From JAYQPD01 sp046050105 (GTDB lineage Bacteria > Patescibacteriota > Minisyncoccia > Phycocordibacterales > UBA918): a DNA stretch of 6,074 nt. This document shows positions 1 through 6,074 of this stretch, piece by piece. Position 1 is the first letter of the stretch, and each line of letters opens with the position of its first letter. Below the pieces are notes generated by a model. The model was not told the origin of the DNA. It was given only the letters and a program-made list of their open reading frames with translations, and did not search any database. Location of the stretch: positions 1-6,074 of the forward strand of contig JBJOQE010000074.1 of NCBI GenBank assembly GCA_046050105.1. The letters are read 5' to 3'. The translations under genes and the position numbers were made by a program.

Positions 1-1170
1 CTCATGTATGCCATTCAGGGTGCCTTGCCACCCTCTGGCGGCACGATGCTCATCGACGGCGACGACATCTACTCGTATCCACCATCGGAGCGTGTGTACT
101 TTCAACGTCACGTGATGGGCATTATTTTCCAATCTTTCAACCTTATTGGTTCACTGTCGGTGCTCGACAACGTGGCGCTCCCGATGATCTTTGCAAACAA
201 AGACAAGGCGGTCCGTGACCGGCATGCCCAGTCACTTCTTGACCGTTTCGGGGTAGGGCAGGTGTCCCATAAGATTCCTTCGATGCTTTCAGGAGGTCAG
301 CAACAGCGTGTGTCGGTGGCCCGCTCGATGGTGAATGATCCGCGCATTTTGCTTGCAGACGAACCCACCGGTAACCTTGACAGTATTTCAACCCAGCAGG
401 TAATGGATAAAGTCGACGAAATCAATACCTTCGACAAGCGCACTATTATTATGGTGTCGCACAACGCAGCGCATCTACAGTATGCGCACCGCGTGTACTA
501 TCTCAAAGATGGTTTGGTGGTACGTGAGGTCGTCAACCCACAACGCAAACAGATTAAGTCGGTTAAAGAAGGGGAAACCATCGTGACCGAACTCGAGCAG
601 CTCGCACGACTCTTTCCCTATGACTCGGTCGATATGCTTCGTGTGCGCAGTATGGTCAATTACCTCACGCAAGAACTAACATTCGACCAAATCGTACGCC
701 TGGAGCGTGCGGTGCTCGAACTTATGAAGGGGAAGATACATAAGAAAAATTTTATTTCTGTGCTCACCAGAGCGTACAGTGAGGGTGGAGTTGAAATAGA
801 CAGAGCGACTGCTGAGCGCATGGCAGCGAACGCAACGACAATGATTGCCGAAGCTGATGACATCAGACGATTTCGTAATCACAATAAATCCGAATCCGCC
901 TTCTTTGAGCAGCATAAGTTTGCTGAACGTATCAAGGAACATCTGATCCATGGGCACGGGGTACGTCTTTCTGAGAAGCAAGAGGCACGCATTTCGGAGC
1001 TCATTGCTGACCGCGTGACAGGAGTTTCTGAAGAAAGTGATTTCCACGATTTACTTATCTCGTCTGATCGCCGCCATGGACTGGGACTTAAGGCGGGCGC
1101 AGCTGACGACATTACGCGCTATCTTGAGAAGCTCATTGCGCAGGGAGTGGATGTAAGTTACAAAAAGTAA
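1..1170 (+). CDS. ABC transporter ATP-binding protein, LolD/MacB type, 5'-truncated, with long C-terminal extension
   Basis: This is the ATPase subunit of an ABC transporter; it would hydrolyse ATP at the inner face of the membrane to drive the permease encoded next door. The frame is open from base 1, so the ATG at 4 is internal: the residues before it, including Walker A, lie off the left edge (roughly 45 residues by comparison with LolD). Numbering from that Met, I see the Q-loop (FQSFN, Gln43), the signature LSGGQQQ (95-101), Walker B ILLADE (115-120) followed by PTGNLD, and the H-loop His153 in MVSHN. The nucleotide-binding domain ends near residue 178. A mostly helical, charged extension of about 210 residues follows, which ordinary LolD/MacB ATPases of about 220-230 residues lack. 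It contains a faint internal duplication (224-281 and 321-378). The ATPase call is secure; the substrate and the role of the extension are unknown. Confidence 0.95.
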   Translation, partial: LMYAIQGALPPSGGTMLIDGDDIYSYPPSERVYFQRHVMGIIFQSFNLIGSLSVLDNVALPMIFANKDKAVRDRHAQSLLDRFGVGQVSHKIPSMLSGGQQQRVSVARSMVNDPRILLADEPTGNLDSISTQQVMDKVDEINTFDKRTIIMVSHNAAHLQYAHRVYYLKDGLVVREVVNPQRKQIKSVKEGETIVTELEQLARLFPYDSVDMLRVRSMVNYLTQELTFDQIVRLERAVLELMKGKIHKKNFISVLTRAYSEGGVEIDRATAERMAANATTMIAEADDIRRFRNHNKSESAFFEQHKFAERIKEHLIHGHGVRLSEKQEARISELIADRVTGVSEESDFHDLLISSDRRHGLGLKAGAADDITRYLEKLIAQGVDVSYKK

Positions 1171-1171
1171 T

Positions 1172-2380
1172 ATGCGCATTGTTGATCTTGCATCCCTCTC
1201 GACGCGTATGTTCAAAACGAACCCTATGCGTACCTGGCTCACCATTTTGGGTATGGGTGTGGGTACGGGTGCAGTGGTGATGCTTGTAGGGCTGGGGTTT
1301 GGTCTCCAGCAAATTATCCTCGAACAAATCGTATTTGGTGAGACGCTGTTGTCACTTGGGGTGACGTCGAGCGGTGCAAAGGCAATCGATATTACTGACG
1401 ACACCGTTGCCGAGATGGAGAAGATACCCAATGTACTTGATGTTGCGCCTTTGGCACGTTTTCCTGCGCTGATTACCTACAAAGGGCTGACCGGGAACCT
1501 CTTTTTGCAAGGGGCTGAGCCACCGTATATTCGCTACAGCGGCATCACCGCATCGGCGGGCGACGTGTTTACGGATGCTGATGGTGCAGACGACACCAGC
1601 GTGATGTTGTCGCCAGCCGTGCTCAAGTTGTTTGCTGTGGAAAATCCAGAATCTATGATTGGCCAAGCAGTGACATTTCGTCTTTTGATTCCTTCTAAGG
1701 AAAAGCCCGACGAGACTGACGAGATAATTATCGATAAGCAATATCGAGTGAAAGGCATCACCAAAGAAGAGGGTGTGCTGAATGCACTTATTATGCTTCC
1801 CGAGCTACGCAACCATGTGGGTGTTGAAGAGTACGATCGTGCACAGGTGCGTGTTGAGGCCAGTGAATTTCTCGATGCCACAGAGAAACAGCTTATTGAA
1901 AAAGGATTTCGTGTGACCGCACTGTCAAAAACAGTAGAACAAGCATCAAAGATTTTCCAGGGCATTCAGATTGTGCTCGCCGCATTCGGCGGCATTGCAC
2001 TTGTGGTATCGGCTATCGGTATGTTTAACACTATGACCGTGACACTTCTCGAGCGTACCAAAGAGATTGGTATTATGCGCATGATTGGCGCGTCTCCGAC
2101 TGACATCAAACTATTGTTCGTCTCTGAATCAGTGCTCGTAGGTTTCCTCGGAGGTGTATCCGGTATTGTTATCGGTGTTGGTATTGGTGTCATTATTAAC
2201 TTTGTGCTCAATGCACTCGCCACACAGTTCGGTGGACAGGCAGTGAGTTTGTTTGCATTCCCACTTTGGTTCCTCTCGTTTATCGCGACATTCTCTGCTG
2301 CAGTAGGATATCTCACAGGTATTTTTCCAGCACGTCGTGCTGCGCTCCTCAATCCACTCGATGCAATTCGCTATGAATAG
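1172..2380 (+). CDS. ABC transporter permease, FtsX/MacB family
   Basis: This is the membrane subunit partnering the upstream ATPase. At 402 residues it has the MacB/LolC-like layout: a short cytoplasmic N-terminus (SLSTRMFKTNPMRTWLTILG), TM1 at about 21-45, a large extracytoplasmic domain at about 50-260, then TM2 (263-287), TM3 (318-347) and TM4 (362-385). The loop after TM2 carries the family-typical ERTKEIGIMRMIGAS (294-308), which contacts the ATPase, and the C-terminus has the usual FPARRAALLNPLDAIRYE signature. The ATG lies one base after the ATPase stop with no clear Shine-Dalgarno, so translation is probably coupled. MacB-fold transporters do not usually move substrate through the bilayer; they act by mechanotransmission or extract lipoproteins and peptides. 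No MacA-like adaptor is visible here, but one could lie upstream. The family call is strong; the substrate cannot be read from the sequence. Confidence 0.95.
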   Translation: MRIVDLASLSTRMFKTNPMRTWLTILGMGVGTGAVVMLVGLGFGLQQIILEQIVFGETLLSLGVTSSGAKAIDITDDTVAEMEKIPNVLDVAPLARFPALITYKGLTGNLFLQGAEPPYIRYSGITASAGDVFTDADGADDTSVMLSPAVLKLFAVENPESMIGQAVTFRLLIPSKEKPDETDEIIIDKQYRVKGITKEEGVLNALIMLPELRNHVGVEEYDRAQVRVEASEFLDATEKQLIEKGFRVTALSKTVEQASKIFQGIQIVLAAFGGIALVVSAIGMFNTMTVTLLERTKEIGIMRMIGASPTDIKLLFVSESVLVGFLGGVSGIVIGVGIGVIINFVLNALATQFGGQAVSLFAFPLWFLSFIATFSAAVGYLTGIFPARRAALLNPLDAIRYE

Positions 2381-2407
2381 GCAGTGTCACGTTCTGGGGG
2401 AGGGTGT

Positions 2408-2423
2408 GCATAACTATGCTTTT
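2408..2423 (+). terminator. Possible weak terminator after the ABC operon
   Basis: GCAT-AACT-ATGC (2408-2419) can form a four-base-pair stem with a four-base loop, followed directly by TTTT (2420-2423). The stem is short and not GC-rich, so it is a marginal intrinsic terminator at best. It is listed because it lies 27 bases after the permease stop and just ahead of the next promoter, where a terminator would be expected. Confidence 0.25.
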
Positions 2424-2452
2424 GCTCCGTGCAGTCACCTATAATAGGGAGT
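2416..2452 (+). promoter_or_regulatory. Sigma70-type promoter for the secreted protein gene
   Basis: A perfect -10 box TATAAT lies at 2440-2445, which puts transcription start at about 2452 and leaves a leader of roughly 23 bases before the ATG at 2475. No good -35 box sits at the right spacing (2417-2422 reads TGCTTT), so activity may lean on the -10 alone. A second candidate -10, TACAAT at 2455-2460 with CAGTCA at 2432-2437, would give an almost leaderless message. GGGAG at 2447-2451 is too far from the ATG to serve as a ribosome binding site. The -10-to-ATG distance (29 bases) nearly equals that of the promoter at 4380-4385 (30 bases). Confidence 0.6.
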
Positions 2453-2474
2453 AATACAATATTAGTTATTGTGT

Positions 2475-4307
2475 ATGGCGTATAACATACATAACGTTTC
2501 AACTGCCGGAAAGGTCACGGTCCTCTCGTGTCTCATAGGTCTTTTCTCTTTTGCTCTGATTTTCACGGTGAACATCAATAATGGCTCCCTCAACCAAGTT
2601 GATGCGCAGAGCATCGCTACGACAACCGTCACCGTGCTCAATACACCGCCACAATGGACAGTAGATGCACAAGAGTTGAGTGGTTCTTCCACAACCACAC
2701 CGACAAACGCCGGTGATGTTGTTTCGTGGGTAGCCGTTGGTACTGACTCTAACAACGAGCCGTACTATCTTCTTATCTGCTCTACCGCAGCAACCCCAAC
2801 CCCGCTTTCAAATGCCGCGCCGCGCTGTGATGTTTCCACCAACCAATGGGCAGTGTCTACGTCTACAGTGAGCGGTACTCAATCAATCGCAGCGACTACT
2901 ACCCAGGCGGGATGGGCTGAGTCTAACAACTGGTATGCCTGGATCTGCGACGATAATGTCACCAACCCTCGCTGCAACATCACCTCAAAGCAGGGCACAG
3001 GCACTACGTCCTCACCATTTGCGGTAAACCACCGCCCGACGTTCACCGTGTTCACGGACAGTTCTCCAACACTGCCAGGGCAAGTAGTCACCTTTATGAG
3101 TACCTCGTCTGATTCTGACGTTGCAAGTACTTCGGATACTGTGCGTCTTTTCGTCTGTTCCACAAACAGTTTCAGTACGACAACTGACAGCTGCACCGCA
3201 ACTACGCTCGCATCGACTTCCGGTTTTGTATCAGCTGATGCATCGGCTACATATACCGTGACGATACCAACACAAGACCAGAACTATTCTGCCTTCGGCT
3301 TCATTATCGACAACCATGGCTTTGAGGCATCTGGTGGAGCGCAGGGAACAAACTCCGTATTGTCTGTGCAAAACGCCGCACCATCGGTAAGTGCTGCAAC
3401 TGTAGTTATCGATGGAGGCACCAACCTCGAGCTCACGGTACCTGCAGGACAAACCACTGGCTTCACCCTTCAATTTACTGCAGCAGATGATAATAGTTGT
3501 CTTAATGCAGCGTCCACGAGCGAAATTACATCTTACACCGCAGCTCTCTATCGTTCAGGTGTAGGCTCTACAACCTGTTTGGGTAATGTTGCAGGTTCAT
3601 ATAATGCAAACAATTGTTACACGAGCGCAGTAGCAACCTCAACTTGGAACTTATCGTGTACTGCTTCAAGTACGTCGTGCTCTGGCGCAACCGATACTAC
3701 AGTTATATGGGACTGTACATTCCCGCTCTGGTATGTTGCGGACCCCACAGACGGCACGGCGACCTCAACTCAATACTCGACGCAAAATTGGCTCGCAAGT
3801 ATTGTTGCTATCGATGATAATACGGCCTCAAGTTCACGCACTGAAAGTACATCGGCTTCTGAAGTCACCTCACTTCTCGCATTTGCTCTCAATACCCTCA
3901 CTATTCCATACGGCTCACTTGAACCAGGGCAACAGACTGACCCCATTTCTGCCACCACCACCATTGCTGCAACGGGTAACGTAGGTCTTGATGAACGCCT
4001 CTCTGGTCACTCGATGTGTATTAACTACGCGACTGGATCTCCTTGTCCAAACTCTGCAACATCAACTATCGCTGAGAATAATCAGGTCTTCGCCACCTCT
4101 TCTCGACCGTACGCACAGGGTGTAGCACTCTCATCTACAACGCAGCAAGAGCTTGAAGTGAATGTCCCTAAATCTATTGCGACCTCGACACAAGCAACGG
4201 GTGATACTGTGTGGGGTATCTTGGTTCCTGGTTCACTGACACTTGCAGGTAACTACAAGGGTGAGAACACTTTCACTGCAGTGGTAGGTGAGTCCTCATT
4301 CTGGTAA
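2475..4307 (+). CDS. Secreted Thr/Ser/Ala-rich, cysteine-containing surface protein with Ig-like modules (function unknown)
   Basis: This 610-residue protein is exported. It has a hydrophobic segment at about 14-34 and a plausible signal-peptidase site after Val-Asp-Ala (42-44). I chose the ATG at 2475; an in-frame TTG at 2469 adds only two residues. The mature part is rich in Thr, Ser, Ala and Asn with few Lys or Arg. Two modules of about 110-130 residues begin with NTPPQW (56) and NHRPTF (185), and a larger third begins with NAAPSV (300). Their strands alternate in a pattern typical of bacterial Ig-like folds. Fourteen cysteines follow the signal region (102/118, 158/167, 228/240, 342, 368, 381, 395, 402/414, 515/524), mostly as near neighbours that could form disulfides. 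There is no C-terminal membrane segment or LPXTG motif; the protein ends at ESSFW. I recognise the style from CPR surface proteins but know no assigned function. It is a single-gene unit with its own promoter and terminator. Confidence 0.85.
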   Translation: MAYNIHNVSTAGKVTVLSCLIGLFSFALIFTVNINNGSLNQVDAQSIATTTVTVLNTPPQWTVDAQELSGSSTTTPTNAGDVVSWVAVGTDSNNEPYYLLICSTAATPTPLSNAAPRCDVSTNQWAVSTSTVSGTQSIAATTTQAGWAESNNWYAWICDDNVTNPRCNITSKQGTGTTSSPFAVNHRPTFTVFTDSSPTLPGQVVTFMSTSSDSDVASTSDTVRLFVCSTNSFSTTTDSCTATTLASTSGFVSADASATYTVTIPTQDQNYSAFGFIIDNHGFEASGGAQGTNSVLSVQNAAPSVSAATVVIDGGTNLELTVPAGQTTGFTLQFTAADDNSCLNAASTSEITSYTAALYRSGVGSTTCLGNVAGSYNANNCYTSAVATSTWNLSCTASSTSCSGATDTTVIWDCTFPLWYVADPTDGTATSTQYSTQNWLASIVAIDDNTASSSRTESTSASEVTSLLAFALNTLTIPYGSLEPGQQTDPISATTTIAATGNVGLDERLSGHSMCINYATGSPCPNSATSTIAENNQVFATSSRPYAQGVALSSTTQQELEVNVPKSIATSTQATGDTVWGILVPGSLTLAGNYKGENTFTAVVGESSFW

Positions 4308-4329
4308 TCGATTATTTTGTGCACACGTT

Positions 4330-4354
4330 AAACACTGCGTTATGCAGTGTTTTT
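4330..4354 (+). terminator. Strong Rho-independent terminator
   Basis: AAACACTGC (4330-4338), loop GTTAT (4339-4343), and GCAGTGTTT (4344-4352) form a perfect nine-base-pair stem that runs into an unbroken T tract (4350-4354). It begins 22 bases after the stop of the secreted protein gene and ends that transcript. The T tract stops two bases before the -35 box of the next promoter. Confidence 0.9.
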
Positions 4355-4356
4355 CC

Positions 4357-4392
4357 TTGCGTACATTTGGATGTCATTCGATAATAGATTGA
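4357..4392 (+). promoter_or_regulatory. Sigma70-type promoter for the anchor/cysteine-repeat operon
   Basis: TTGCGT (4357-4362) and GATAAT (4380-4385) are separated by exactly 17 bases. The -10 matches five of six consensus positions and the -35 matches three of six. Predicted transcription start is near 4392, giving a leader of about 24 bases before the ATG at 4416. That leader (GCGCGTGCGTTCTTGTTGC just before the ATG) has no Shine-Dalgarno sequence. Confidence 0.65.
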
Positions 4393-4415
4393 TAACGCGC
4401 GTGCGTTCTTGTTGC

Positions 4416-5396
4416 ATGAAAGTATTACTTGGAGTTGTACATGCAATTTTTCTCTTTGTGCTCTTTATTCCTGAAGCGCATGCTGGTTTTGGTATTACCC
4501 CGCCATATGTGCGCAACGCAAGTCTCATTCGCAATGCTTCCTACGAACAGCAAATCCTCCTCGTGCGCAGTGACCCTACAGTTCCACTGAAAGCAGACAT
4601 TACTATTGATGTGCCAGGCATTAATGACTGGTTCACCATCAAAGAAGGTCCCTCTTTCATTCTGCCTAATGGGGAGGATAAAGTACCTATGACTGTTGTG
4701 GTTACCGTGCCTGATAACGCTCCGTATAAAACCTACACGGGAAGCATTAGAGTGAAGACAGGCGCTCCTGATGGACAGGTGGCAGGTGGTGCAGTCTCCA
4801 TCTCACTTGGTGCGCAAATTGACGTAGAGATTACCGTCATCGACAAGCAGATTAAAGATTTCCGCATCCGAAAAATTGGCCTTTCAGATTTAAACGAAGG
4901 ACATAAGCTTGGATGGCTGTATTTCCCTGGAAAAATGCAGTTCGAGATGCTCGTTGAAAACATTGGTAACGTTAAAATTGCACCATCAAAAGTACTTTTC
5001 CGCGTGTACGATCCTTCAGGTCAAATTTTGCTTGAAGAGTCTACGCACACTAACAACATTGCTAAGGTAAAACCTTTTGAACAGCAATCTGTGCTTGCAG
5101 AATTGCCAACACGACTACCTAAGGGTGCCTACCTTACCCGTTATCAAATTTGGAATGGTGAAGACCTGAAGCAAGAAGGTGATGTGAGTATGAACATACT
5201 GCCGTACGGTACACTGCAGGTAGCAGGCTACGGCTTTATGGGCCTTTCACTCGCGCATAAGCTCTCTGTGCTGGTGCCAGTCTTCGTTATACTTGCCTCA
5301 GTGGCGGCAATCCTCGTCCGTAGTACGCGTCGTCGTGTGCCTCAGAAGACATCAGTAGCGCCTCGCCGCCGCCGCAAGGTAGATACTGCTCTATGA
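4416..5396 (+). CDS. Membrane-anchored extracellular protein with DUF916/DUF3324 (WxL-associated) layout
   Basis: This 326-residue protein would sit on the outer face of the cytoplasmic membrane. The ATG at 4416 gives a textbook signal peptide: MK, a hydrophobic core, and cleavage after AHA (21-23). The reading frame could be opened at a GTG at 4347, but that codon lies inside the terminator stem and upstream of the promoter. The mature protein starts GFGITPPYVRN, then has beta-rich segments at about 40-140 (ending in VSISLGAQIDVEITVID) and 147-262 (including MLVENIGNVKIAPSKVLF). Next come a membrane helix at about 284-301 and a basic cytoplasmic tail (RSTRRR, RRRRK). Signal peptide, Ig-like pair, single C-terminal helix and basic tail match the arrangement of DUF916/DUF3324 proteins, which in Firmicutes bind peptidoglycan and WxL proteins. 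The family match is by architecture and is moderate only. The stop overlaps the next start (ATGA), so the two proteins are probably made together. Confidence 0.8.
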   Translation: MKVLLGVVHAIFLFVLFIPEAHAGFGITPPYVRNASLIRNASYEQQILLVRSDPTVPLKADITIDVPGINDWFTIKEGPSFILPNGEDKVPMTVVVTVPDNAPYKTYTGSIRVKTGAPDGQVAGGAVSISLGAQIDVEITVIDKQIKDFRIRKIGLSDLNEGHKLGWLYFPGKMQFEMLVENIGNVKIAPSKVLFRVYDPSGQILLEESTHTNNIAKVKPFEQQSVLAELPTRLPKGAYLTRYQIWNGEDLKQEGDVSMNILPYGTLQVAGYGFMGLSLAHKLSVLVPVFVILASVAAILVRSTRRRVPQKTSVAPRRRRKVDTAL

Positions 5397-6074
5397 TGCA
5401 TACACGATGGCCGCTCGTCATGTCGATTGTCTTCGCGGGTGCGTTGTTGTGGGGTGCTAATGCAACTACGCCTGTGCGGGCAGTGGATCCAGAACAAACG
5501 GCTACCACCACACTCACTATTTCTATTTGTGGTGATGCACTCGTTGATTCGAATGAGGAATGCGATGTTCCTGGACAAACTGGTGGATACTCAACCACCA
5601 TTTTAGGTCGTCAGTGTACCGAGCTCTGTGTCTATGACAGCTACTGCGGCGATAGCGTGCTCCAGACGATACATGGAGAGACGTGTGATGATGGTAATAA
5701 CACTTCTGGTGATTTTTGTTCAGATGTGTGCATTATCGAACCCGCCGCTGGAGGTGGTGGTAATTCAACCGGTTCGTCGGGAGGTGGCGGTGGCGGTAAG
5801 CCATCAGCAGATTTTGGTGATACGAGTGTGAGTGTGAGTGGTAAGGCTTATCCCAATGCCACAGTGAATATTCTTGAAGATGGTGACGTCATCGGTACGG
5901 TACGGGCAAATGCACAGGCCGATTTTCAATTCTCTAATGAGGCACGTCCTGGTGCCACTACTTATGGTTTCTGGGCCAACGACAGTACTGGTGTGCGCTC
6001 CACCACCTTTAATACAACATTTGACGTTACCCAAGGAGCGGTGACCACTGTTGCCGGTATTTACCTCCCGCCAA
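5393..6074 (+). CDS. Secreted protein with two DUF4215-like cysteine repeats and a beta-sandwich domain, 3'-truncated
   Basis: This frame starts at ATG 5393, overlapping the previous stop by four bases, and is open to the right edge (227 residues visible). A second ATG at 5396 is an equal candidate; AAGG at 5376-5379 is a weak, distant ribosome site. Residues 1-30 look like a signal peptide with cleavage after VRA. Two cysteine repeats follow. The first (46-79: CGDALVDSNEECD...CTELC) is degenerate. The second (85-113: CGDSVLQ...ETCDDGNN...DFCSDVC) is a good match to the DUF4215 / Myxococcus cysteine-rich repeat, which is known from extracellular proteins. A Gly/Ser linker (about 119-135) leads to a beta-sandwich-like domain (about 143-223: SVSVSGKAYPNATVNILEDG) that resembles carboxypeptidase-regulatory-like domains seen in CPR surface proteins. 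More such domains may follow off the edge. The role is unknown; adhesion or surface assembly with the upstream anchor protein is inference. Confidence 0.85.
   Translation, partial: MMHTRWPLVMSIVFAGALLWGANATTPVRAVDPEQTATTTLTISICGDALVDSNEECDVPGQTGGYSTTILGRQCTELCVYDSYCGDSVLQTIHGETCDDGNNTSGDFCSDVCIIEPAAGGGGNSTGSSGGGGGGKPSADFGDTSVSVSGKAYPNATVNILEDGDVIGTVRANAQADFQFSNEARPGATTYGFWANDSTGVRSTTFNTTFDVTQGAVTTVAGIYLPP
5824..5840 (+). repeat. Short GAGTGT tandem repeat inside the last gene
   Basis: The six-base unit GAGTGT is repeated 2.8 times without error, encoding the alternating Ser-Val strand (SVSVS) that opens the beta-sandwich domain. Being a multiple of three, gain or loss of a unit would lengthen or shorten the strand by two residues without a frameshift. 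Confidence 0.6.

Noticed and set aside
4..6. ATG at base 4 as the true start of the ATPase
   Set aside because: Walker A, essential to the family, would be missing, and the codon before it (CTC) continues the frame; the sequence around it is the stretch that normally follows Walker A.
1140..1175. Promoter or terminator between ATPase and permease
   Set aside because: There is one base between stop and start and no convincing -10 or hairpin; the two genes are read as one unit.
143..2352. Several minus-strand open frames of 60-140 codons across the ABC genes
   Set aside because: They are antisense to strongly conserved coding sequence, have no recognisable domains and no promoter or ribosome site; they are by-products of codon bias.
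2469..2474. TTG start two codons upstream of ATG 2475
   Set aside because: The ATG two codons later is a better start and no ribosome site favours the TTG.
3614..3984. Plus-strand frames inside the secreted protein gene
   Set aside because: They lie in other frames of a continuous gene and encode low-complexity, unrecognisable peptides.
4347..4415. Extended N-terminus of the anchor protein starting at GTG 4347
   Set aside because: The GTG lies in the descending arm of the terminator and upstream of the -10 box, and the extra 23 residues would bury a clear signal peptide.
5690..5820. Glycine-rich stretch as a frameshift or assembly error
   Set aside because: The frame continues cleanly into a recognisable beta-sandwich domain; it reads as a natural linker.
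5287..6034. Frames on both strands covering the start and middle of the last gene
   Set aside because: The frame from 5393 has a signal peptide, DUF4215-like repeats and an ATGA overlap, so the other frames are shadows.

Overview
The window looks like chromosomal DNA from a small-genome, ultra-small bacterium of the Candidate Phyla Radiation (Patescibacteria), probably a Parcubacteria-type lineage. This is inference, based on Thr/Ser-rich secreted proteins with 'TST/ATST'-like runs, a 610-residue surface protein of a style I associate with that group, DUF4215-type cysteine repeats in a secreted protein, compact spacing, and genes lacking a Shine-Dalgarno sequence. TGA serves as a stop (5394-5396) and no internal TGA is needed as a sense codon, so the recoded Gracilibacteria/Absconditabacteria code is unlikely. 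All real genes lie on the + strand.

Region 1 (1-2380) holds an ABC transporter pair of the LolD/MacB type. The ATPase is cut by the left edge (Walker A is missing) and carries an unusual C-terminal extension of about 210 residues. One base after its stop comes an FtsX/MacB-fold permease with four membrane segments and a large extracytoplasmic loop.

Region 2 (2381-4354) is a single-gene unit. It has a promoter with a perfect TATAAT, a secreted Thr/Ser/Ala-rich protein with 14 cysteines outside the signal region and apparent Ig-like modules, and a strong intrinsic terminator.

Region 3 (4355-6074) begins with a promoter packed directly behind that terminator. It drives a two-gene unit: a membrane-anchored extracellular protein with a WxL-associated (DUF916/DUF3324-like) layout, then, overlapping by ATGA, a secreted protein with two DUF4215-like cysteine repeats, a glycine linker and a beta-sandwich-like domain. 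That last gene runs off the right edge.

Taken together this is a cell-envelope locus: a membrane transporter or envelope-remodelling ABC complex next to three secreted or surface proteins. A functional link between the transporter and the surface proteins is only suggested by proximity. The most distinctive points are the internally repeated extension on the ATPase, the tight terminator/promoter junction that fixes the start of the anchor protein at 4416, and the cysteine-rich surface proteins. No tRNA, rRNA, CRISPR array, insertion sequence or attachment site was seen, and no gene-free stretch exceeds 300 bases.
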